Assembly: GCA_910578865.1 (NCBI GenBank) | Contig: CAJTRM010000013.1 | Coordinates: 25,539 to 89,538, forward strand | From: an uncultured Dorea sp. | GTDB lineage: Bacteria; Bacillota_A; Clostridia; Lachnospirales; Lachnospiraceae | Length of the DNA: 64,000 nucleotides | Direction of reading: 5' to 3' | Part shown: one piece after another, positions 17,211 to 24,126 of the stretch | How the letters are laid out: every line of letters begins with the position of its first letter | Position numbering within the stretch: the stretch's first letter is position 1 | Program-made: the position numbers and the translations under genes | The notes under the pieces: generated by a model | Seen by the model: the letters and a program-made list of their open reading frames with translations, nothing else | Database searches by the model: none | Told to the model about the DNA's origin: nothing

Positions 17211-17810
17211 TTACCTCACCAATCCAAAATTTTTTCCTGGGTACAGTACAAACCAGGCCCTTCCGTAAATATAGGCCCTCTTTATATTACCCACATCAGC
17301 GCTTCGGCTGTCCTCACTGTTCTCTCTGTCATCTCCAAGTACAAAAAACTCATCCTCTTTCAGTTTCATTTTTTCGGAAAGCACTCCTACATTGTCAATC
17401 CTTGTAGTATCGTATTCCTCCTCAAGCTTCTTCCCGTTAATGTAAACACTATTTTCAATCACTTCAATGGTTTCTCCGGGAAGCCCGATGATCCGTTTAA
17501 TATAGTAATGAGTATTGTCATTTCCCTTCGGTTTAAATACCACCACATCCCCACGCTTCGGCGTAGTCGCATTGTACACGATCCGGTTGACCAGGACCAC
17601 ATCTCCGTTCTCAAGCACCGGCTTCATAGAGTCTCCGACTGTGCTTACTCTTTGCCCGAAATAAAAAACCAGTACATACGCAAGGAGACAAACCACTGCA
17701 ATCTTGAAGGTCCAGCGGCCAAAAGCCCGAAGCCGTTCAAAATCCAATTCAAAACTTATCTTGCGCCGCTTTCTCCTTCGGCGCCTGAAATTCAGTTTTT
17801 TCTTCCTCAT
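17211..17810 (-). CDS. lepB: Type I signal peptidase (downstream of rplS)
   Basis: A second signal peptidase, 199 residues. Seen: an unusually basic cytosolic N-terminus (residues 1-18 nearly all Lys/Arg), one membrane segment near residues 35-52, nucleophile GDSMKPVL, base Lys in YYIKRIIGLPGE and box E GDDRENSEDSRSADVG. GAGGAT precedes the ATG. It is five bases from rbgA, so the genes are co-transcribed. Placement next to the SRP and ribosomal genes links it to bulk secretion. Confidence 0.94.
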   Translation of the reverse strand: MRKKKLNFRRRRRKRRKISFELDFERLRAFGRWTFKIAVVCLLAYVLVFYFGQRVSTVGDSMKPVLENGDVVLVNRIVYNATTPKRGDVVVFKPKGNDNTHYYIKRIIGLPGETIEVIENSVYINGKKLEEEYDTTRIDNVGVLSEKMKLKEDEFFVLGDDRENSEDSRSADVGNIKRAYIYGRAWFVLYPGKNFGLVR

Positions 17811-17873
17811 AAAATCCTCTTATATCAGAAAAAGGACAATATACGGTATGTACTTGTCCTTTTACAGTGTTTC

Positions 17874-18221
17874 TTATTTTACTAATTCTTTTACTTTAGC
17901 CTTCTTACCTACACGCTGTCTTAAGTAGTTCAGTTTCGCTCTTCTTACCTTACCTCTTCTTATGACTTCAACCTTTTCAACGTTTGGTGAGTGCAGCGGC
18001 CATGTCTTCTCAACACCAACTCCGTTGGATGTCTTTCTGACAGTAAATGTCTCTCTTGTGCTTCCGCCCTGCCTTTTAAGAACTGTACCCTCAAAAATCT
18101 GAACTCTCTCTCTGTTTCCCTCTTTGATCTTACCGTAAACCTTTACGGTATCTCCAACGTGGAATTCCGGCGCCTTCTCTTTCAACTGGGCAGCCTCAAT
18201 ATTCTTAATAATATCGTTCAT
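17874..18221 (-). CDS. rplS: 50S ribosomal protein L19
   Basis: A 115-residue L19 at the 30S-50S interface. Seen: EFHVGDTVKVYGKIKEGNRE, FEGTVLKRQGGSTRETFTVR and the C-terminal KVRRAKLNYLRQRVGKKAKV. The length is normal. AAGGAGG precedes the ATG. It has its own promoter in the 118-base gap after trmD, so it can be made independently of the ffh-trmD genes. Confidence 0.98.
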   Translation of the reverse strand: MNDIIKNIEAAQLKEKAPEFHVGDTVKVYGKIKEGNRERVQIFEGTVLKRQGGSTRETFTVRKTSNGVGVEKTWPLHSPNVEKVEVIRRGKVRRAKLNYLRQRVGKKAKVKELVK

Positions 18222-18303
18222 TGTGTGTGACCTCCTTGTTTACTTCGATGTTCTTAATACAATTGTACCAGAGGACCATCTGTTTTTCTTCACAACATAT
18301 AAA

Positions 18304-18332
18304 ATGATAGCATATCTGCCGGAGAAAGGCAA
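18304..18332 (-). promoter_or_regulatory. Sigma-A promoter of rplS
   Basis: On the minus strand: -35 TTGCCT (18332-18327), 17 bases, -10 TATCAT (18309-18304). The leader before the L19 ATG is about 75 nt. Confidence 0.6.
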
Positions 18333-18339
18333 GGTATTT

Positions 18340-19110
18340 TTATAGAATTCCTGCTCGAATTCTGGCCGCCAGCTCCCTTTCCTCTTCTGTAAGCAGTGCT
18401 TTTTTGAGCAGATCCGGGCGGTTTGCTGCTGTGCGTATCACGGACTGTTCTTTTCTCCACTTCTCAATATTGGCGTGATGCCCCGACAGCAGTACCTCCG
18501 GAACTCGTTTTTCATGCCAGATTTCCGGCCTCGAATACTGGGGGTATTCGAGTAAATGATCCTGAAAACTTTCAAATTCCGCAGACACGTCATTGTGCAG
18601 CACCCCGGGCAGAAGCCTTGAGATCGCATCCACCATGATCATGGCCGGAAGCTCTCCGCCGGTCAGGATATAATCGCCCACCGATACGTAATCCGTCACG
18701 ATCTCCTCCAGCACACGCTCGTCAATGCCCTCATAGTGCCCGCACAGAAACACCAGATCTTCCTCCTGCGCAAACTCCTCTGCCATTTCCTGATGAAAAG
18801 TCTTTCCCTGAGGAGAGAGATAAATGACCCGGTGCTTCCCCGGCTCCCTGCCGTTTTCCTGCCGGCGGCAGCTCTCAATCCGTTCCTTCACGGCCTGATA
18901 ACATTGATATACCGGCTCTGCCTGCATCAGCATCCCTGCTCCTCCGCCATAGGGATAATCATCCACACTGTTGTGCTTATTAAAGGCATAATCTCTGATA
19001 TTGACTGCATCGACAGACAAAAGTCCTTTCTCTACAGCCCGTCCGATAATACTCGTATTCAGCCCGTCCATAACCATCTCCGGGAACAGTGTCATAATAT
19101 AAAACCGCAT
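18340..19110 (-). CDS. trmD: tRNA (guanine-37-N1)-methyltransferase
   Basis: Methylates G37 of tRNAs reading CUN, CCN and CGG, preventing +1 frameshifts. It has 256 residues. Seen: MRFYIMTLFPEM start, the deep trefoil knot segment LCGHYEGIDERV and SVGDYILTGGELPAMIMVDA near residues 128-165, and RPEIWHEKRVPEVLLSGHH. GAGGAGG lies before the ATG. It is directly after rimM, as usual. Confidence 0.97.
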   Translation of the reverse strand: MRFYIMTLFPEMVMDGLNTSIIGRAVEKGLLSVDAVNIRDYAFNKHNSVDDYPYGGGAGMLMQAEPVYQCYQAVKERIESCRRQENGREPGKHRVIYLSPQGKTFHQEMAEEFAQEEDLVFLCGHYEGIDERVLEEIVTDYVSVGDYILTGGELPAMIMVDAISRLLPGVLHNDVSAEFESFQDHLLEYPQYSRPEIWHEKRVPEVLLSGHHANIEKWRKEQSVIRTAANRPDLLKKALLTEEERELAARIRAGIL

Positions 19111-19128
19111 ACTTTCCTCCTCTGAACC

Positions 19129-19635
19129 TTATACAAGACCGTCAAGCAGATGCACCGTCATCCTGCGGCCTTTGATATCTACCTCAAGAATACAGTCTTT
19201 AATAGCCGGCAGCAAAACCTCCCCGTGCCTGTCACTGTGAATCACATATACATCATTGACCCCGGTCCGGATCACGTCCTTCAGTGTCCCGAATAATTCT
19301 CCGCCGTCTGTGGCCACTGTCATGCCTATCATATCCGCGATAAAATACTCATCCTCTTCAAGCTCCACGGCTTCCTCTCTTGTAACCAGCAGCGGACACC
19401 TCTTATATCTTTCAATATCATTGATATTGTCAATGCCCTTAAACTTCAGAATCACAAACTGTTTAAAAAACTTTACGCTCTCGATCTCCAAAGGCAGGGG
19501 CTCTTTCCCTGTATCAAGAACTACCTTCTTTAATTCTTTAAAACGTTCTGCGTTATCCGTGGTGGGATACACCTTCACTTCCCCTCGTACTCCGTGGGTC
19601 TGTGTGATTACGCCGACCTGCAACATATCTTCCAT
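19129..19635 (-). CDS. rimM: 16S rRNA processing protein RimM
   Basis: A 168-residue 30S maturation factor that binds ribosomal protein S19. Seen: the N-terminal LQVGVITQTHGVRGEVKVYP beta-barrel motif, then the PRC-barrel domain with YFIADMIGMTV and the terminal LLPAIKDCILEVDIKGRRMT. It lies 18 bases before trmD on the same strand. Confidence 0.95.
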   Translation of the reverse strand: MEDMLQVGVITQTHGVRGEVKVYPTTDNAERFKELKKVVLDTGKEPLPLEIESVKFFKQFVILKFKGIDNINDIERYKRCPLLVTREEAVELEEDEYFIADMIGMTVATDGGELFGTLKDVIRTGVNDVYVIHSDRHGEVLLPAIKDCILEVDIKGRRMTVHLLDGLV

Positions 19636-19707
19636 ACTACTCCAATCCCGTGATATAAAAACGAGGGCAGGCCGTCCATTGTCCGGAACCTGTCCCCTTT
19701 TTCATAA

Positions 19708-19938
19708 TCAGTCTAAAATATCTACAATCACTTTTTTGTCTTCCTTTGCAGCTGCCGCCTTTACAACCGAACGGATTGCTTTTGCAATGCGCCCCTGCTT
19801 TCCGATTACCTTTCCCATATCAGAATCTGCAACACGTACTTCCAGGACCGTAGCTTTCCTGTCCTCACGCTCGGTCACGACAACACTTTCCGGATCATCC
19901 ACCAAAGCTTTTGCAATTACCTCTACCAGCTCTTTCAT
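19708..19938 (-). CDS. khpA: KH-domain RNA-binding protein KhpA (YlqC)
   Basis: A 76-residue single KH domain. Seen: the GxxG loop in DMGKVIGKQGRIAKAIRSVV near residue 42, flanked by the expected strands. In other Firmicutes KhpA pairs with KhpB to bind RNA and influence cell elongation. It sits between rpsP and rimM, its conserved place. GGGGGTG serves as ribosome site. Confidence 0.93.
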   Translation of the reverse strand: MKELVEVIAKALVDDPESVVVTEREDRKATVLEVRVADSDMGKVIGKQGRIAKAIRSVVKAAAAKEDKKVIVDILD

Positions 19939-19961
19939 ATTTGCACACCCCCGGCCAAATC

Positions 19962-20207
19962 TTATTTTTCAATGCCAGCTGCTTTGAAAATCTTGCTGAC
20001 CGTCTCTGTCGGCTGTGCACCTGTGTTCAGCCATTTTTTAGCCGCCTCTTCGTCAACTGAGATAGCGCTTGGCTCACGGTTCGGATCGTATGTTCCGATC
20101 TCATCGATGAATTTACCATCTCTCGGAGATCTGGAATCTGCCACAACGATTCTATAGAAAGGTGCCTTCTTCTGCCCCATTCTTCTTAATCTGATCTTTA
20201 CTGCCAT
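19962..20207 (-). CDS. rpsP: 30S ribosomal protein S16
   Basis: An 81-residue S16. Seen: MAVKIRLRRMGQKKAPFYRI, VADSRSPRDGKFIDEIGTYD and the C-terminal KWLNTGAQPTETV. Normal length. GGAGGTGAAATGAA precedes the ATG. It is 62 bases after ffh and 23 before khpA in the conserved operon. Confidence 0.98.
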   Translation of the reverse strand: MAVKIRLRRMGQKKAPFYRIVVADSRSPRDGKFIDEIGTYDPNREPSAISVDEEAAKKWLNTGAQPTETVSKIFKAAGIEK

Positions 20208-20269
20208 TTCATTTCACCTCCACATAATTTGTCTGTTTATATAATGCGCTCATATGCGCCTTATACCAT

Positions 20270-21616
20270 CTAAAACGGCATTCGGAATCTGTTTCTCTTG
20301 CCGCCTCTTCCCATCATCTTCATCATCTTTTTCATCTCATTGAACTGTTTCACCATGCGGTTGACCTCACTGATGTCAACGCCGGCGCCTCTTGCGATCC
20401 GATGCTTTCTGGACGGATTCAGAAGATCCGGGTTCTGTCTTTCTTCCACAGTCATAGAATAGATGATGGCCTCCATCCGGCCCATCTTCTTCTCAGCTTC
20501 AGCCGCCTGCGCTTCGTCGATCCCCTTCATCTTTCCCATGCCGCCGAGGCCCGGCATCATACCCATGATACTGCTTAAGCCCCCCATGTTTCTCATCTGC
20601 TTTACACTTTCGAGATAATCTTCAAAATCAAACTGCGCCTTCTTAAACTTCTGGCTCATCTGCTTTGCTTTTTCTTCGTCAATCTGCGCCTCGGCCTTTT
20701 CGATCAGAGTGAGCACATCACCCATGCCCAGAATGCGGGAAGCCATGCGGTCCGGATGAAACTGCTCCAGATCGGAAAGCTTCTCCCCCATACCTGCATA
20801 CAGAATCGGCTTTCCTGTCACAGCCTTGACGGACAATGCCGCACCGCCTCTGGTGTCGCCGTCCAGCTTTGTTACGATCACGCCGTCTACACCGACCTTC
20901 TCGTTAAAGTCTTTCGCCACATTGACTGCATCCTGCCCGGTCATGGCGTCTATGACCAGAATCGTCTGATGTACGGAAACGGTTTCTTTAATTTCCTGAA
21001 GCTCAGCCATCATATCTTCATCAATATGAAGACGGCCGGCCGTATCCAGGATCACCAGATTATTTCCGTTCTTCTGTGCATGCTCAAGAGCCGCCTTTGC
21101 AATATTGGAAGGCTTATGGCCATCCCCCATGGCAAATACTTCTACCCCCTGCTTCTCCCCGTTCACCTGCAGCTGCTTAATAGCGGCAGGCCGGTAGACA
21201 TCGCATGCAACCAGAAGAGGCTTTTTGCCTTTTAATTTATATTTTCCCGCAAGTTTCGCGGTAGTGGTTGTCTTACCTGCACCCTGAAGCCCGGCCATCA
21301 TAATGACAGTAACGGCACTTCCCGGCTGAAGCCTGATCTCTGTCGTCTCAGAGCCCATAAGCTTTACCAGTTCTTCATTCACGATCTTGATCACCATCTG
21401 TCCGGGGTTCAGACCGTTCATGACATCCTGCCCGATAGCTCTCTCCTGGACATTTTTAATAAAATCCTTTACAACCTTGAAGTTGACATCGGCAGCCAGA
21501 AGCGCACGTTTAATCTCTTTCAGTGCTTCTTTTACGTCGTCTTCTGTGAGGCGTCCTTTGCTCCGCAGGCTTTTAAACACATTTTGAAGTTTTTCTGTCA
21601 AGCTGTCAAATGCCAT
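20270..21616 (-). CDS. ffh: Signal recognition particle protein Ffh
   Basis: The 448-residue SRP GTPase that targets nascent membrane and secreted proteins. Seen: the N domain, then G1 GLQGAGKTTTTAKLAG near residue 108, DTAGRL, TKLDGDTRGGAALS and the Met-rich M domain ending near MKKMMKMMGRGGKRNRFRM, which binds the SRP RNA. It is one base after ylxM, consistent with co-translation. The SRP RNA gene was not found in this window. Confidence 0.97.
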   Translation of the reverse strand: MAFDSLTEKLQNVFKSLRSKGRLTEDDVKEALKEIKRALLAADVNFKVVKDFIKNVQERAIGQDVMNGLNPGQMVIKIVNEELVKLMGSETTEIRLQPGSAVTVIMMAGLQGAGKTTTTAKLAGKYKLKGKKPLLVACDVYRPAAIKQLQVNGEKQGVEVFAMGDGHKPSNIAKAALEHAQKNGNNLVILDTAGRLHIDEDMMAELQEIKETVSVHQTILVIDAMTGQDAVNVAKDFNEKVGVDGVIVTKLDGDTRGGAALSVKAVTGKPILYAGMGEKLSDLEQFHPDRMASRILGMGDVLTLIEKAEAQIDEEKAKQMSQKFKKAQFDFEDYLESVKQMRNMGGLSSIMGMMPGLGGMGKMKGIDEAQAAEAEKKMGRMEAIIYSMTVEERQNPDLLNPSRKHRIARGAGVDISEVNRMVKQFNEMKKMMKMMGRGGKRNRFRMPF

Positions 21617-21617
21617 T

Positions 21618-21968
21618 CTATAACTCCTCTATAATCCCGTCCGATATCCTCCGGATCTTTTCTATCATCTCTCCGGCAGGCGGCACTGAATTTTCATATT
21701 CATCCAGCAGAGCACCGATTTTACGAATCTGTTCTTTTATGTTCAAAAACTTCTCTACCAGATGCAGCCTGGCTTCATACCCCTCAAGTGTCTTCTGACA
21801 CCTCTTTACCATATCATGCACTCCCTGCCTGCTGATGCCTGCATCCTGTGCAATCTCGCTGAGGGATAAATCCTCCAGAACAAACTGCTCATAGATTTCC
21901 TTCTGGTGATCATTCAAAAGTTCTCCGTAAAAATCATATAACAGAGCTTGTTTTAATATCTCGTTCAT
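21618..21968 (-). CDS. ylxM: YlxM/p13-like HTH protein
   Basis: A 116-residue protein of the YlxM family, which accompanies ffh in Firmicutes and is thought to modulate SRP GTPase function in streptococci. The start is ATG 21968 (MNEILKQALLYDFYGELL), with AAGGTGAT upstream; an extension to 22058 is rejected. Seen: a sigma-70 region 4-like helix-turn-helix, LSEIAQDAGISRQGVHDMVK near residue 47. The C-terminal part is predicted coiled coil. Confidence 0.92.
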   Translation of the reverse strand: MNEILKQALLYDFYGELLNDHQKEIYEQFVLEDLSLSEIAQDAGISRQGVHDMVKRCQKTLEGYEARLHLVEKFLNIKEQIRKIGALLDEYENSVPPAGEMIEKIRRISDGIIEEL

Positions 21969-22041
21969 TTTTATCACCTTTGTTATCTTACTCGTTTCAT
22001 CCTGTAATGTCAAGTATTTTTTCTTGACACTTGCACAATTT

Positions 22042-22926
22042 TTATTCCAGCAGGCCATCCACCCGGAGCGCGCCCCATCCGTTCATTTTTCCGTCCGCTA
22101 TCCTCCTGCTGGTCTGCCGCAGCTTCAATTTTAATTCCACATTACTCATATCCGGATATTTGGACAGCAGCAGGGCCATGGCGCCGGACACAACCGGGGT
22201 TGCCATAGAGGTACCGCTTTTGACCGTATAAGGTTTTGTACTTTTATCAAATCTGTAATTACAGGAAATAATGCGGCTTCCCGGAGCCAATACATCCGGC
22301 TTCACAACACAGCTCCCCGTAGGCCCTTCTCCGGAACAGCAGAATCCCTTTTTCTCATCCGACAGCGCCCCGACTGTAATGACCTTTCTGCTTGTTCCCG
22401 GAATAGCGATCGTTCCTCTGCCCGGACCGAAATTCCCTGCCGACACAATGATCACAAGACCTGCATCCCACAGCTCCTCCACCCTCTGTATGATCCGCAC
22501 TTCCTTCTCCCGGTTGATGCCCTCCCTCGCCCCCACAGAGATGTTGACGATCCGTATCCCATATTTCCTCCAGTTTTTTTTCAGCCAGTCCACGGCTTCC
22601 GAAATCTGGTCCACACTGCCTTCTCCCTTTTGATCCAGCATTTTTACAATGATCAGCTCCGCCTCAGGAGCCATCCCGGCCAGCACTCCGCCCGACATAC
22701 GCCCGCTGCCTGCAAGAATCCCTGCCACATGAGTTCCATGTCCACTGTCATCATACGGCAGATTCCTGTGGTTGATGCAGTCCTTAAACATCCGTACTCT
22801 TCCGCGGAAATCGGGATGAGGGGCAAGCCCTGTATCCAGGACCGCCACGCCTACATCCTTTCCCGTACATCTTTTATTTCTTGTATCGCCGCACCAATAC
22901 CCAATCGTTTCCTTTACTTTGTCCAT
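22042..22926 (-). CDS. Intracellular subtilisin-like serine protease (S8)
   Basis: A 294-residue subtilase. The triad is visible: Asp31 in VAVLDTG, His63 in DSGHGTHVAG and Ser near residue 240 in SGTSMATPVVSG, plus the oxyanion Asn in SAGNFGPG. There is no signal peptide and almost no propeptide, so it should act in the cytoplasm like IspA-type proteases. It ends 73 bases before ylxM and starts divergently from the J-domain gene, sharing a 192-base promoter region. The substrate is unknown. Confidence 0.92.
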   Translation of the reverse strand: MDKVKETIGYWCGDTRNKRCTGKDVGVAVLDTGLAPHPDFRGRVRMFKDCINHRNLPYDDSGHGTHVAGILAGSGRMSGGVLAGMAPEAELIIVKMLDQKGEGSVDQISEAVDWLKKNWRKYGIRIVNISVGAREGINREKEVRIIQRVEELWDAGLVIIVSAGNFGPGRGTIAIPGTSRKVITVGALSDEKKGFCCSGEGPTGSCVVKPDVLAPGSRIISCNYRFDKSTKPYTVKSGTSMATPVVSGAMALLLSKYPDMSNVELKLKLRQTSRRIADGKMNGWGALRVDGLLE

Positions 22927-23063
22927 AGCAAAACTTCCTTTTTAATTTAGAATATTCTCTGCTGCTTTTCCTGACACCTGAAACGAGAAATCCATCTATC
23001 CTGCAATTCAATTTGGGGCAAATTGTCAATCCTTCGCAATTCCCTGAAAAAATAAATTTCAAA

Positions 23064-23092
23064 TTGATTTCTCTTCTGATTTATCGTAAGAT
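23064..23092 (+). promoter_or_regulatory. Sigma-A promoter of J-domain gene
   Basis: -35 TTGATT (23064-23069), 17 bases, -10 TAAGAT (23087-23092), 26 bases before the ATG at 23119. Confidence 0.55.
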
Positions 23093-23118
23093 AAGTATGT
23101 TAATAAGGGGAGGATATC

Positions 23119-23754
23119 ATGGATAATAAGAATTATTATGACATACTTGGGGTTTCCGTCAAAGCATCGGCGGAGGAAATCACTGCAGCCAAAAACACAC
23201 TGGCCAAGCAGTATCATCCGGACGTCAACTTAAAAGACGGCATCGATACTACCGAGCAGATGCAGCAGATCCTGGAAGCCTATCATGTCCTGTCAGATCC
23301 GGCCAGACGCGCCGATTACGACCGTGAAATCACAGGAAGGACAGCTGTCATGCAGACATTTGACCTTCACAATATGGAAGAGACACAAGTTAATAACGAG
23401 GAAGGGTTTGTTGTGTACTGGAAAGCCTCCAATGAACTTTATGATATTATTCTGGAAAGCGATACACTCTTTGGACAGAAAGAAGCAAAAAGCCGTCTTG
23501 TCACTCTTGCCATGCAGGCACTGAAGCCTATCATTACTCTTCGGGACGCCCAGATCCCGGAAAAATACTGGCACCCTGACATTATGAACTGGCTCCTTTT
23601 TACTTCCTATAAGAACAAGAACTTTTCCACACCATACCTGCTCTCTCTTTACGATGAGCACACGAAAAAAACTACATCTGTTATGGACAGGATGAAGCTT
23701 CAGAACAGAGCCATGCGATATCAGCATTCTGTAAAAAAACTAATGAAATATTAA
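23119..23754 (+). CDS. J-domain protein of unknown partner
   Basis: A 211-residue protein. Residues 5-70 form a J domain: NYYDILGVSVKASAEEITAA, the HPD motif in KQYHPDVN, then YHVLSDPARRADYD. J domains stimulate Hsp70 ATPases. The rest, about 140 residues, lacks the Gly/Phe, zinc-finger and C-terminal domains of DnaJ, is mostly helical, and is not recognised. It is a single gene with AAGGGGAGG before the ATG, followed by the Cys-rich peptide gene. It is probably a specialised co-chaperone. Confidence 0.8.
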   Translation: MDNKNYYDILGVSVKASAEEITAAKNTLAKQYHPDVNLKDGIDTTEQMQQILEAYHVLSDPARRADYDREITGRTAVMQTFDLHNMEETQVNNEEGFVVYWKASNELYDIILESDTLFGQKEAKSRLVTLAMQALKPIITLRDAQIPEKYWHPDIMNWLLFTSYKNKNFSTPYLLSLYDEHTKKTTSVMDRMKLQNRAMRYQHSVKKLMKY

Positions 23755-23826
23755 GCAAACCGTTTCACACATCCACACCCCTCGCATATTATGTTACTGT
23801 AAATAACCTATATGGAGGATTTAAAC

Positions 23827-24069
23827 ATGAGTGATTTAAGTGCTACAAACTGTGGATGTGGCTGTGATGCAGCTGAAAGATTTGGCGGAGAATGTGGATG
23901 CGGCAACAACAGCTGTCTGTGGATCATTTTACTTCTCTGCTGCTGTGGCGGTTTCGGAAGCGGCCACGGTGGATGCGGCGGATGCGGAAACGACAGCTGC
24001 CTGTGGATCATCTTGCTCCTCTGCTGCTGTGGCGGCGGAAACTTCTTCGGTGGCAACGGCTGCTGCTAA
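23827..24069 (+). CDS. Small Cys/Gly-rich protein with two membrane-like repeats
   Basis: An 80-residue protein starting MSDLSATNCGCGC. Two near-copies of CGNxSCLWIILLLCCCGG (about residues 26-45 and 53-72) each hold a short hydrophobic stretch ending in three cysteines, joined by a Gly/His/Cys linker. Cys is about a quarter of the residues. Proteins of this composition are sometimes labelled chorion-class high-cysteine or YjcZ-like, with no known function. ATG 23827 follows GGAGG at the right distance. A sigma-K-like -10 (GCATATTATG at 23784-23793) may point to late sporulation, which is weak evidence. A strong terminator follows. Confidence 0.75.
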   Translation: MSDLSATNCGCGCDAAERFGGECGCGNNSCLWIILLLCCCGGFGSGHGGCGGCGNDSCLWIILLLCCCGGGNFFGGNGCC

Positions 24070-24082
24070 TCACTGAATTTTA

Positions 24083-24122
24083 TAAGGGGATGTCGGCACG
24101 ATCCGACATCCCCTTATTTTTA
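24083..24122 (+). terminator. Strong terminator after Cys-rich gene
   Basis: Perfect 13-bp stem AAGGGGATGTCGG / CCGACATCCCCTT with a 6-base loop, followed by ATTTTTATT. It also lies at the end of the convergent M15 gene and can serve both strands. Confidence 0.93.
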
Positions 24123-24126
24123 TTGA

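Noticed and set aside
22927..23118. Short AATTTG/CAAATT inverted repeat in the S8/J-domain gap
   Set aside because: Only six pairs in AT-rich DNA, which is expected by chance.
23808..24056. Pro/Gln-rich minus-strand frame opposite the Cys-rich gene
   Set aside because: It mirrors the Gly/Cys codons of the plus-strand gene, which has the proper ribosome site and terminator.
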